Of a stretch of 8,513 nucleotides of DNA, positions 1 through 7,140 are shown piece after piece; positions within the stretch are counted from its first letter, which is position 1, and every line of letters begins with the position of its first letter. Source of the DNA: Cyclobacteriaceae bacterium (GTDB lineage: Bacteria; Bacteroidota; Bacteroidia; Cytophagales; Cyclobacteriaceae). The stretch lies in the NCBI GenBank assembly GCA_019751475.1, contig JAIENH010000221.1, forward strand, positions 1 through 8,513, given 5' to 3'. The notes under the pieces are model-generated. The model was given only the letters and a program-made list of their open reading frames with translations, ran no database searches and was not told the origin of the DNA. The position numbers were made by a program, and so were the translations under genes.

Positions 1-1027
1 GAGCGGTGATACCGGCTTTGTCTATGCCGGAAAATTGGACTGGAGCGTGCATGAGACACCCCTTGAAAAACTCCTGGAGACAAAAACCAAACCGATGTTG
101 ATTCTGGCGGATCCGCACAAAGCATTGTTGTATGCGTCTTATCCGAATGAAGGTGTCGGTTTGTTGCGCATGGAATTCATTATCAACAACAGTGTACAAG
201 TCCATCCTATGGCCTTGGTAAAGTTCAATGAACTGCCTTCCGGAAATGAGAAAAAGCAAATTGAGGCTCTGTCGAGACGTTATGTAGATAAGAAGCAATT
301 TTTTGTGGAGACACTGGCAGAAGCGATTGCGTTGGTAGCGGCAGCTTTTTATCCGAAGGAAGTGATTGTGCGTATGAGCGATTTCAAAACAAATGAATAC
401 GCCAAGTTACTGGGTGGAAAATCCTTTGAACCAGAAGAAGAAAACCCAATGCTTGGGTTCCGTGGCGCGAGCCGATACTATAACGAACGCTACCGCGAAG
501 GCTTTGCCTTGGAGTGTGAAGCAATAAAGAAAGTACGCAACGAAATGGGACTGACAAATGTGAAGGTGATGATCCCTTTTTGCCGCACGCCACACGAAGG
601 CAAACAAGTGCTGGATACGATGAAAGAATTTGGATTAACCCAAGGCGAAAATGGATTGGAGGTCTATGTGATGGCGGAGATACCCAGTAACATCATTCTT
701 GCAAAAGAATTTGCGCAGCTATTTGATGGCTTCTCCATTGGTTCAAATGACCTCACCCAACTTACACTTGGTCTCGACCGCGACTCAGCCATTGTGAGCA
801 ACCTGTTTGATGAAAACAATGAGGCCATCACTTCGCAGATAAAGCATTTAATTGACGTGGCTCATCAGCAGGGTGTAAAGGTAGGTTTGTGCGGCCAGGC
901 CCCGAGCGACTATCCCGAGTTTGCGAGACTTCTTGTGAAGCATAAAATTGACTCTATCTCTTTCAATCCGGATGCACTTATCCGCGGTATTGAAAATATT
1001 ATGGCAGCGGAAAAAAGTATGACTTAG
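1..1027 (+). CDS. ppsA: Phosphoenolpyruvate synthase, C-terminal part (5' end outside window)
   Basis: The enzyme converts pyruvate, ATP and water to phosphoenolpyruvate, AMP and phosphate, the cytosolic entry step of gluconeogenesis. The frame is open from base 2, so the gene begins left of the window. About 341 residues are visible, a bit over two fifths of a typical ~800-residue enzyme. The first visible residues (GDTGFVYAG) are the end of the swivelling phosphohistidine domain. The rest is the PEP/pyruvate-binding TIM barrel: the NEGVGLLRMEFI stretch near 155-185, FYPKEVIVRMSDFK near 350-388, EENPMLGFRG near 437-468, the PEP-utiliser signature GFSIGSNDLTQ near 728-760, and the catalytic cysteine in GLCGQAPSD (Cys codon 890-892). 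All core motifs seen are intact. The ATP-grasp domain and the phosphorylated histidine lie outside. The ldhA gene follows after 11 bases, so co-transcription is likely. Family identity is firm; PPDK or enzyme I is excluded by these PpsA-specific blocks. Confidence 0.96.
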   Translation, partial: SGDTGFVYAGKLDWSVHETPLEKLLETKTKPMLILADPHKALLYASYPNEGVGLLRMEFIINNSVQVHPMALVKFNELPSGNEKKQIEALSRRYVDKKQFFVETLAEAIALVAAAFYPKEVIVRMSDFKTNEYAKLLGGKSFEPEEENPMLGFRGASRYYNERYREGFALECEAIKKVRNEMGLTNVKVMIPFCRTPHEGKQVLDTMKEFGLTQGENGLEVYVMAEIPSNIILAKEFAQLFDGFSIGSNDLTQLTLGLDRDSAIVSNLFDENNEAITSQIKHLIDVAHQQGVKVGLCGQAPSDYPEFARLLVKHKIDSISFNPDALIRGIENIMAAEKSMT

Positions 1028-1038
1028 TAGCATCAGGT

Positions 1039-2025
1039 ATGAGAGTATCAGCTTTTAGTGTGCGTGATTACGAACGGCCCTTCTTGCTTGAAGCTATTAA
1101 AGGAAAGCACGAATTAATCATACACCAAGGAAAATTAAATAAAGACACTGCGCTGCTGGCGAAGGACGCTGAGGCCGCTGCCGTTTTCACTTCCGATGAT
1201 GCCCACGAAGAGGTGCTAAAGGAATTAGCACAACTTGGCGTGAAGTATCTTGCGTTGCGTTCCGTGGGTTTCGACCATGTTGATTTGTCAGTGGCAAAAT
1301 CACTAGGAATAAAAGTGGCCAACGTGCCAGCCTACTCCCCTTATGCTGTGGCTGAGCATGCCGTTGCTATACTTTTAACGCTCAACAGAAAAATTGTTCA
1401 AGGGCAAATGCTTATGCAGCAACAAGATTTTCGGTTGGATACATTGGTGGGTTTTGATATTCATGGCAAAACTATTGGCATTGTCGGCACAGGAAAAATC
1501 GGGATGGCTTTTGCAAATATTATGAAAGGTTTTGGTGCGAAGATACTTGCGTATGACCCTGTTCAAAATCTTGAAGCTGTAACATTAGGCGTTAACTATG
1601 TCTCGTTAGAAAGCTTGTTACGGCAGAGCAACATCATCTCACTTCATTGCCCGCTTAATGCTTCTACAAAGTATTTGTTAGGCCGCGAGCAATTCAAGCT
1701 TATGAGGAAGAATAGTATACTCATCAATACTTCGCGTGGAGCTATCGTCAACACAAAAGATTTGATTGAAGCTCTTGAAAATTCAACGTTGAGCGGAGTA
1801 TGCCTGGATGTATATGAAAATGAAAAGGGGATTTTCTTTGAAGACCATCGTGGGAACACAATCACAGATTCTACATTCAACAAACTTAGAAGTTTTCCCA
1901 ATGTTTTAATAACAGGACATCAAGGGTTTTTGACAAATGAAGCATTGTTGGGTATTGCAAAAACAACTGTTCAGAATTTAGATTGTTGGGAGGAAACCCA
2001 AAAGTCTCCGAATGAACTAAATTAG
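1039..2025 (+). CDS. ldhA: D-lactate dehydrogenase (NAD-dependent D-2-hydroxyacid dehydrogenase)
   Basis: Predicted cytosolic enzyme reducing pyruvate to D-lactate with NADH, a fermentative step that regenerates NAD+. At 328 residues it is almost the length of E. coli LdhA (329). It shows the family layout: split substrate domain, then a Rossmann domain with GTGKIG at residues 150-155 and Asp173 at the end of the second strand, as expected for NAD rather than NADP. The catalytic set is present: Arg233 in NTSRGA, Glu262 in the DVYENE block, His294 in TGHQGF. The phrase FFEDHRG followed by TGHQGFLT is the LdhA-type version, which favours lactate dehydrogenase over glycerate, phosphoglycerate or formate dehydrogenase. 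ATG start at 1039, 11 bases after ppsA, with no convincing Shine-Dalgarno. By eye the 3' half is more AT-rich than the 5' half. Sharing a transcript with PEP synthase puts two pyruvate-consuming activities side by side. Substrate is inferred from family resemblance. Confidence 0.92.
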   Translation: MRVSAFSVRDYERPFLLEAIKGKHELIIHQGKLNKDTALLAKDAEAAAVFTSDDAHEEVLKELAQLGVKYLALRSVGFDHVDLSVAKSLGIKVANVPAYSPYAVAEHAVAILLTLNRKIVQGQMLMQQQDFRLDTLVGFDIHGKTIGIVGTGKIGMAFANIMKGFGAKILAYDPVQNLEAVTLGVNYVSLESLLRQSNIISLHCPLNASTKYLLGREQFKLMRKNSILINTSRGAIVNTKDLIEALENSTLSGVCLDVYENEKGIFFEDHRGNTITDSTFNKLRSFPNVLITGHQGFLTNEALLGIAKTTVQNLDCWEETQKSPNELN

Positions 2026-2056
2026 AAAAATCTTAACTTAAGCTAAAGTCAATACC

Positions 2057-4618
2057 TTGAGCAAGTCAGAAGATTCTCTATTTCAATATGCCGTTTTTAG
2101 TGAAGCGCAAGCCTTCGATAAACTTCAAAGCTCTCCAAATGGTCTCTCTGTCTCAGAGGCATCAAAACGGCTATTGACCAATGGACGAAATGAGTTACAG
2201 GGTGTCCAGCAACGGGGACTGTTTGTGGAATTTCTGGGACATTTCAAAAGTCCGTTGGTGATTACTCTATTATTTGCTTCTGCGGTTTCTTTTGCATTGG
2301 GCGATAACGCAAACGCCATTATCATCACATGTATTGTTGTCATCAGTGCGGTATTGGATTTTTTTGAAGAGAAAGGTGCGCATGATGCCGCCAAGAAATT
2401 AAAAGAATCGGTGAAGAACAAAGTGCAAGTAGCGCGCGATGGCAATACTCGTGAAGTCGATTCAGAAGAAATTTGCGAAGGTGATATTGTGTTGCTCAAT
2501 GCGGGTAAGATTGTTCCTGCGGATGGCAGAGTGCTGGAGGCAAAAGATTTTTTCGTTAATCAATCGGCCCTCACGGGCGAATCGTTTCCCAATGAGAAAA
2601 CAGCTTCTGTCCTAAAAAAACTCCCCGCTTCACTGGATGAATTGAACAACATGGTATTGATGGGCACCAACGTAGTTTCAGGTTCGGCTAAAGTGTTGAT
2701 AGTGAAGACTGGTATGCAAACACAGTTTGGGAAAATTACATCCAAGCTTACGCTACCCGACCAAGAAACAAGTTTCAGCCATGGTGTGCATCAGTTCGGC
2801 TATCTCGTGATGCGTGTGACTGTCATCTTGGTGGTGTTCATCTTCGTCATTAATGGAGTGTACAAACAAAATTGGTTAGAGGCATTTATGTTCGCGTTGG
2901 CCGTGGCCGTTGGCTTAACGCCCGAATTGCTGACCATGATTATGTCCGTGAGCATGGCGCGTGGCTCGCAACAGATGGCAAAGAAGGGCGCGATTGTGAA
3001 ACGACTCACCTCCATCCCAAACTTCGGCAGTATGGATGTATTGTGCACCGACAAGACAGGAACCCTTACGCAAGATAAAATCACATTGGTAAAATGCACC
3101 GATGCGGATGGACAGGAAAATGAACAAGTGCATGCGCATGCTTACCTCAACAGTTATTTTCAATCGGGCATCAAGAACCCATTGGATGATGCCATGTTGA
3201 TAAACAAAAAGATAGATGTAAGCGCGTACCAGAAGATTGACGAAGTGCCTTTTGATTTCTTCCGTAAAAAAATGAGTGTGGTGGTGAAGCGTGGCAATCA
3301 TGTTATCCTCATCACTAAGGGCGCACCCGAAGAAGTATTAAAGTCGTGCAAAATAACAGAGTCTGCCCAGCGAGACAGATTGAATTCTCTTTACGAAAGT
3401 TTTAGTCGCGATGGGTACAAAGTATTGGCTATCGCTATCAAGGAAGTTTCTCCACAGCCGCATCCATATAGCAAAGAAGACGAACGCGACCTTGAGTTTT
3501 GTGGCTTTGTTTCTTTTTTGGACCCACCCAAGGAAGAAGCGAAAGAGACCATTCAGTCGTTGATGAATCTGGTCATCGAAATAAAAATTATTACTGGCGA
3601 TAATCACTTGGTGGCACAGAAGATTGCGTCTTCCATTAAACTTACCATCAAAGGCATCATGCAAGGAGAAGAGATGGACCACCTCACAGACGATGCCTTG
3701 ATTGTGCGCACAGCGTCCACCACTATTTTTGCACGCTTCTCGCCCGATCAAAAAAACAGAGTACTTCACGCTATTAAAGCACACCATATCGTGGGGTACT
3801 TGGGGGATGGCATTAATGACGCACCTTCACTCAAGATGGCCGATGTGGGCATCTCTGTGAACAATGCTACGGACGTGGCCAAAGAATCGGCTGATATTAT
3901 TCTTACACGAAAGAGTTTGTTAATCTTAAAAGATGGTGTGCTGGAAGGGAGAAAGACATTTGCCAACACCGTGAAGTATATTCAGATGGGGCTGAGTTCC
4001 AATTTCGGCAATATGTTTTCGATGGCGGCTGCAGCTGTTTTCTTACCCTTCTTGCCCATGCTACCCGTACAGATTTTGCTCAACAACTTCATCTACGACT
4101 TCTCACAAGTTACCATTCCATCCGATAAAGTAGATAATGCATTTATCAACGTTCCGAAAAAATGGGATTTGAATTTCCTGAAAAACTTTATGGTTACGTT
4201 TGGCATTATCAGTTCCGTTTTTGATTTGATTACCTTCTATCTTTTCTATCACGTTTTTAAAACGACAGAAGCACAGTTTCAAACGGCTTGGTTTTTGGAA
4301 TCACTCACCACGCAAACATTGGTAATCCATGTCATCCGCACCCAGAAAGTCCCATTCGTTCAAAGCATGGCCAGCAGAGCAGTCTTGATTAGCACGATCG
4401 CTTGTGTGCTCTTGGGTTGGCTGATGGTTTATACACCTCTTCATCATTATTTCAATTTTGCGCCATTGCCGTGGGAAATGGTTTTGCCCATCTTATCATT
4501 GGTAGTCATCTACCTCATTCTTGTCGAGTTTGCTAAACGTATTTTCTACAAAAAGAATGGTGGAGATAGCTTAAGAAATGCACATCCCATATTTATTCGT
4601 AAGTCGCTCCGTCTATAA
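2057..4618 (+). CDS. mgtA: Magnesium-transporting P-type ATPase (P3B, MgtA-like)
   Basis: Predicted inner-membrane ATPase importing Mg2+ (possibly another divalent cation). At 853 residues it is slightly shorter than the ~900 of enterobacterial MgtA. All catalytic blocks are intact: actuator TGES at 173-176, phosphorylated Asp332 in CTDKTGTLT, nucleotide-domain KGAPEE at 421-426, TGDN at 513-516 and hinge GDGIND at 583-588. The membrane segment just before the P domain reads VAVGLTPELL, and the C-terminal segment reads PMLPVQILLNNFIYDFSQ, followed by the IPSDKVD stretch. Both match MgtA/MgtB rather than Ca2+, Na+/K+ or H+ pumps. The start is TTG at 2057: an in-frame stop lies at 2039-2041, no ATG or GTG lies between, and the N-terminal GLS..EA..RL...G.NEL block is needed by the family. 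The gap from ldhA is 31 bases, too short for the long Mg2+-sensing leader of enteric mgtA, so control probably comes from upstream. Broad family is certain; ion specificity is inferred. Confidence 0.93.
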   Translation: MSKSEDSLFQYAVFSEAQAFDKLQSSPNGLSVSEASKRLLTNGRNELQGVQQRGLFVEFLGHFKSPLVITLLFASAVSFALGDNANAIIITCIVVISAVLDFFEEKGAHDAAKKLKESVKNKVQVARDGNTREVDSEEICEGDIVLLNAGKIVPADGRVLEAKDFFVNQSALTGESFPNEKTASVLKKLPASLDELNNMVLMGTNVVSGSAKVLIVKTGMQTQFGKITSKLTLPDQETSFSHGVHQFGYLVMRVTVILVVFIFVINGVYKQNWLEAFMFALAVAVGLTPELLTMIMSVSMARGSQQMAKKGAIVKRLTSIPNFGSMDVLCTDKTGTLTQDKITLVKCTDADGQENEQVHAHAYLNSYFQSGIKNPLDDAMLINKKIDVSAYQKIDEVPFDFFRKKMSVVVKRGNHVILITKGAPEEVLKSCKITESAQRDRLNSLYESFSRDGYKVLAIAIKEVSPQPHPYSKEDERDLEFCGFVSFLDPPKEEAKETIQSLMNLVIEIKIITGDNHLVAQKIASSIKLTIKGIMQGEEMDHLTDDALIVRTASTTIFARFSPDQKNRVLHAIKAHHIVGYLGDGINDAPSLKMADVGISVNNATDVAKESADIILTRKSLLILKDGVLEGRKTFANTVKYIQMGLSSNFGNMFSMAAAAVFLPFLPMLPVQILLNNFIYDFSQVTIPSDKVDNAFINVPKKWDLNFLKNFMVTFGIISSVFDLITFYLFYHVFKTTEAQFQTAWFLESLTTQTLVIHVIRTQKVPFVQSMASRAVLISTIACVLLGWLMVYTPLHHYFNFAPLPWEMVLPILSLVVIYLILVEFAKRIFYKKNGGDSLRNAHPIFIRKSLRL

Positions 4619-4644
4619 ACTCGATTTTAGCCAACCTGATGGAT

Positions 4645-4662
4645 GTCATTGAATCCAATGAC
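4645..4662. repeat. Perfect 7-bp inverted repeat (hairpin or operator) between mgtA and the small gene
   Basis: GTCATTG at 4645-4651 and CAATGAC at 4656-4662 are exact reverse complements around the 4-base loop AATC. An outer pair GGATG (4641-4645) and CATCC (4668-4672) could form a competing stem. No T-run follows, so it is not a canonical intrinsic terminator. It could be a weak or processing hairpin at the mgtA 3' end, or a protein-binding palindrome upstream of the small gene. The pairing is seen directly; the role is unknown. Confidence 0.4.
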
Positions 4663-4693
4663 TATTGTCATCCACGGATAAAAGCAGTTTAGG

Positions 4694-4701
4694 TAATTTT
4701 G
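4694..4701 (+). promoter_or_regulatory. Possible Bacteroidota -7 element for the small gene
   Basis: TAATTTTG matches the Bacteroidota -7 consensus TAnnTTTG exactly and ends 34 bases before the ATG at 4736, which would leave a leader of about 30 bases. No good -33 TTTG is seen about 20 bases upstream; the nearest ATTG (4664-4667) is too far. A single 8-base match in AT-rich DNA is weak evidence. It would mean the small gene can be transcribed apart from mgtA. Confidence 0.3.
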
Positions 4702-4735
4702 ATGAACCAGTTGTACACCGTTTTAAACCAATAAT

Positions 4736-5119
4736 ATGACAGCAAAAAAAATAGGCATTTGGATGGATCACGCCAATGCACACATAATGGAATTCACTAC
4801 CGATCCTATCGAAACAAAAACCATTTCGTCCAAATTTACGCACAAAGTGAAAGAGTTGAGCCTGCACCAAGGCGAAAATCGGATGCACAACAAGGAGCAA
4901 CATCAACAATCGGAGTATTACGACAGGCTGGGTGACGTAATTAAAAAATATGATGAAGTAGTCCTCTTTGGCCCAACGGATGCTAAAGTTGAGCTATTCA
5001 ATCACTTGTTAAAAGACCATCATTTTGAAAAAATAAGAATTAAAGTTGAGCATGCAGATAAGATGACCGAGAACCAGCAACATGCTTTTGTAAAAAAATA
5101 TTTTTCAAAGCACTTATAG
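4736..5119 (+). CDS. Small His-rich protein resembling an eRF1 middle domain (baeRF-like), function unknown
   Basis: A soluble 127-residue protein with no signal peptide or membrane segment. It opens with KKIGIWMDHANAHIME, the beta-hairpin start typical of RNase H-like folds. After a polar, probably loose stretch (about residues 36-62, rich in His, Gln and Lys) it continues with YDEVVLFGPTDAKVELFNHL at 72-91. That block resembles the middle domain of eRF1/Pelota, where a hydrophobic strand leads to a GPG..K-type turn and a helix. Twelve of 127 residues are histidine (about 9%), several in the MHNKEQHQQ segment at 50-58. This suggests a relative of the bacterial eRF1-like (baeRF) or 'host attachment' proteins reduced to one domain; the link is from motif shape only. 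ATG start at 4736, 117 bases after mgtA, with a possible own promoter. It lies last on the plus strand, convergent with the membrane-protein gene. I do not recognise a named gene. Confidence 0.8.
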   Translation: MTAKKIGIWMDHANAHIMEFTTDPIETKTISSKFTHKVKELSLHQGENRMHNKEQHQQSEYYDRLGDVIKKYDEVVLFGPTDAKVELFNHLLKDHHFEKIRIKVEHADKMTENQQHAFVKKYFSKHL

Positions 5120-5171
5120 TCAAACTAGTCCGTGCAAGACCTTTTTTTCTCATTCCTATTCACCCATGTAT

Positions 5172-5846
5172 TTACTGACTTAACTTAAAAAATCTTGAAG
5201 CCGTTAATACGGAAAATACAATCCATGGAATCAAGGAGACAATGCCCAATATTAATCCGATTGTTCCAGCAGTGGTTGGCACTAGCATTAATATTCCAGA
5301 TATTAATCCCCAAAGAGCGTTGGTTTTGCTAAAAGTGCTGTCAGTAAGCATTACTCTTGATATTATCAACAGAGTAATCGCATTCAGAACATAATAAACA
5401 TTAAATGCAGTACCTTTATATATAGCAAGCATTGTCTGCCCTGAAGCTAAATATTGAAGTCTTAGCTCAGCCGTACTTGCCAAGGTATATTTATTACTTA
5501 AAGAAAGCATTTCAAAGGCGGCAGTTGAAGAGTAATAGGCTGCAATTCCAATAACTCCGAGTATCAAAGCAATTAACATAGAGGCCTGATTTGCCCGTTT
5601 CAATGCGGCATATAGTCCGAGGTATACAAAAATCAATAGCGTATTATTCAAGATGTTGTATAACAAGTCAAGACTAAGCAGGCCCAATAACCAATTCTTT
5701 TGAAACAATAAGAAATAATCCAAGGGATTGTCTGGTGGTGGCCAAGCAATAAATATGAAGATTTGAACCGGAATTAGTACTACAATGACTAGAGCCATGA
5801 CTCCGCCAATCTTGTAAAGTCCTTTTAAACTGTCAGGGGATTTCAT
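5172..5846 (-). CDS. Integral membrane protein of unknown function, about six helices
   Basis: A 224-residue, highly hydrophobic protein with about six predicted membrane helices (roughly residues 13-34, 62-82, 88-108, 147-166, 176-196 and 198-217). No signal peptide, catalytic motif or transport signature is visible. The conserved-looking blocks are NWLLGLLSLDLLYNILNN (51-68), FEMLSLSNKY (111-120) and GTAFNVYYVLNA (145-156). They recall a widespread uncharacterised membrane family, possibly DUF4386-like; that label is from memory and uncertain. ATG at 5844-5846 is the start, with an AT-rich leader and no Shine-Dalgarno. It lies 72 bases downstream of the MFS gene on the same strand, so it may be the last gene of that transcript. 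Hand-counted lines give about 30-45% GC (mostly near 35%), lower than the MFS gene beside it, which could mean a separate origin. No function is assigned. Confidence 0.82.
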   Translation of the reverse strand: MKSPDSLKGLYKIGGVMALVIVVLIPVQIFIFIAWPPPDNPLDYFLLFQKNWLLGLLSLDLLYNILNNTLLIFVYLGLYAALKRANQASMLIALILGVIGIAAYYSSTAAFEMLSLSNKYTLASTAELRLQYLASGQTMLAIYKGTAFNVYYVLNAITLLIISRVMLTDSTFSKTNALWGLISGILMLVPTTAGTIGLILGIVSLIPWIVFSVLTASRFFKLSQ

Positions 5847-5918
5847 TTCTGGATTAGATTATATTATTTTTAAATCCTAGAGGTGAATGATGTTATACCT
5901 AATAAATTATAAAAAAAA

Positions 5919-7094
5919 TCAAACCTTCATCGCCACAAAATAGCACGCTACTAAAAATGCCGCCATGCCTGTGAAAATAAAAAGTGTGGCATCACCTAAT
6001 GAATACCAGATGACTCCGGCTGTTGTGCTGGCAATAAGGGTGCAGATGCTTTGAAGGGCTGTGTAAGTACCTATAGCCGTAGCGGTGTCCTTCTGTTCGG
6101 CAATATTCGTCAGCCACGCTTTCGAAATTCCCTCTGTGCAGGCGGCATAGGCGCCATACAGAAAAAAGAGAAAGCCAATCCACCATACACCTCCCGTAAA
6201 AGCCATGCCTGAATAGACGAAAGCAAATATGCTGAGCCCCACTGCCAGCGTCTTCCGCAATCCCCAACGATCGGCCAGCATACCGGCAGGGTACGCAAAC
6301 GCTGCGTAAACCAGGTTGTAAAAAATGTAGACGCCAATCACCTGAAGGTCAGTAAGTCCAACCTCTTTTGCTTTCAACAAAAGAAAAACATCTGAGCTAT
6401 TGATGAGTGTAAAGACCAGAAGCCCGCCTGCTACTTTTCGGTATGACGAAGGCGCCACACGCCAATAGCGAAGGAACGAAAAGAAAGGGACTGAGCTTTT
6501 GTTTTCTTCGATAGATAGTGCCGAACTACGTGTTGGCTCTTTCAATAATAGGGTGAGCAATGCCGATGTAATGCCCGGCACGAAGGCCAGTAGAAACAAA
6601 GTTTGGTAATGGCCCGGATAAAAATAAAGAAATAGCAATGCCACTGTGGGACCTAAAAACGCCCCGGTCGTGTCAAGCGCGCGATGAAAACCAAACACTC
6701 GCGCCTTTGTAGTAGCGGTGGCCTCGGCCGATAAGATGGCATCGCGTGCGCCTGTGCGAATGCCCTTGCCGAAACGATCCAGCGTACGTGCAATGAAAAT
6801 CCACAGCAGAAAAACAGTGACAGCCATCAGCGGTTTTGAAATGGCGCTCAGGGTATACCCAAGCTGTACGAAAGGTAAGCGTCTTCTCTGCCTATCAGAC
6901 AGTTCTCCAAAATATCCCTTACTCAGGCCAGCAGTTGCTTCTGCCAAGCCTTCAAGTAAACCAATGAGAATAACAGAGAATCCTATGCTTTTTAAAAATG
7001 CAGGCATTACCGGGTATAGCATTTCACTGGATATATCAGTGAATAGACTTACCAGGGAAAGTGTCCAGACGGTGCGTGAGATAAGTTGTTTCAT
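5919..7094 (-). CDS. Major facilitator superfamily transporter, substrate unknown
   Basis: A 391-residue protein of about twelve membrane helices. N-terminal marks are LFTDISSEMLYPVMPAFL at 18-34, motif A GELSDRQRRR at 63-72, the block DRFGKGIRTGARDA at 106-119, and FHRALDTTGAFLGP at 136-149. The second half repeats the motif A pattern as GMLADRWGLRK at 271-281. These blocks mark an MFS subgroup of uncharacterised exporters or permeases, so the substrate cannot be read off. I chose ATG at 7094. An in-frame TTG at 7109 would add only five residues and place one arm of the upstream inverted repeat inside the coding region. The gene follows the receiver-Crp regulator by 46 bases on the same strand and is a likely target or co-transcribed member of that operon. 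Eight T residues follow the stop codon on the coding strand, but no convincing hairpin precedes them. Confidence 0.9.
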   Translation of the reverse strand: MKQLISRTVWTLSLVSLFTDISSEMLYPVMPAFLKSIGFSVILIGLLEGLAEATAGLSKGYFGELSDRQRRRLPFVQLGYTLSAISKPLMAVTVFLLWIFIARTLDRFGKGIRTGARDAILSAEATATTKARVFGFHRALDTTGAFLGPTVALLFLYFYPGHYQTLFLLAFVPGITSALLTLLLKEPTRSSALSIEENKSSVPFFSFLRYWRVAPSSYRKVAGGLLVFTLINSSDVFLLLKAKEVGLTDLQVIGVYIFYNLVYAAFAYPAGMLADRWGLRKTLAVGLSIFAFVYSGMAFTGGVWWIGFLFFLYGAYAACTEGISKAWLTNIAEQKDTATAIGTYTALQSICTLIASTTAGVIWYSLGDATLFIFTGMAAFLVACYFVAMKV

Positions 7095-7095
7095 G

Positions 7096-7130
7096 TTGGT
7101 AATTGACAACTATTATTTGCTAATTACCAA
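7096..7130. promoter_or_regulatory. 9-bp inverted repeat directly upstream of the MFS start (candidate operator or leader hairpin)
   Basis: TTGGTAATT at 7096-7104 and AATTACCAA at 7122-7130 are exact reverse complements separated by 17 bases. The near arm ends one base from the MFS ATG (7094 on the minus strand) and fills most of the 46-base gap after the regulator gene. The length and position suit a dimeric repressor or activator site, or an mRNA hairpin sequestering the start. Without a T-run it is not a terminator. The symmetry is seen directly; the function is inferred. Confidence 0.5.
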
Positions 7131-7140
7131 TATAGGCATA

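Noticed and set aside
2915..3787. Open frames of up to 149 codons on the minus strand inside the P-type ATPase gene.
   Set aside because: They lie opposite an intact, motif-complete ATPase reading frame, and their translations show no recognisable domain.
5128..5148. Possible intrinsic terminator between the convergent genes: GTC...GAC followed by seven Ts.
   Set aside because: The stem is only three base pairs around a 7-base loop, too weak to support despite the T-run and suitable position.
5893..5912. AT-rich inverted repeat TTATA...TATAA in the gap between the MFS and membrane-protein genes.
   Set aside because: Five A/T-only base pairs in AT-rich sequence are expected by chance.
5911..5918. 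Run of eight A residues (eight Ts on the minus strand) right after the MFS stop codon, as a terminator.
   Set aside because: No stable hairpin immediately precedes it on the coding strand; the only nearby stem (TAGC/GCTA) has a 2-base loop and lies more than 20 bases away.
7094..7140. Crp/Fnr-type site (TTGAT-N4-ATCAA or TGTGA-N6-TCACA) upstream of the MFS gene.
   Set aside because: Only a partial TTGACAA-like string is present; neither consensus has both half-sites. The 9-bp inverted repeat is a different pattern.
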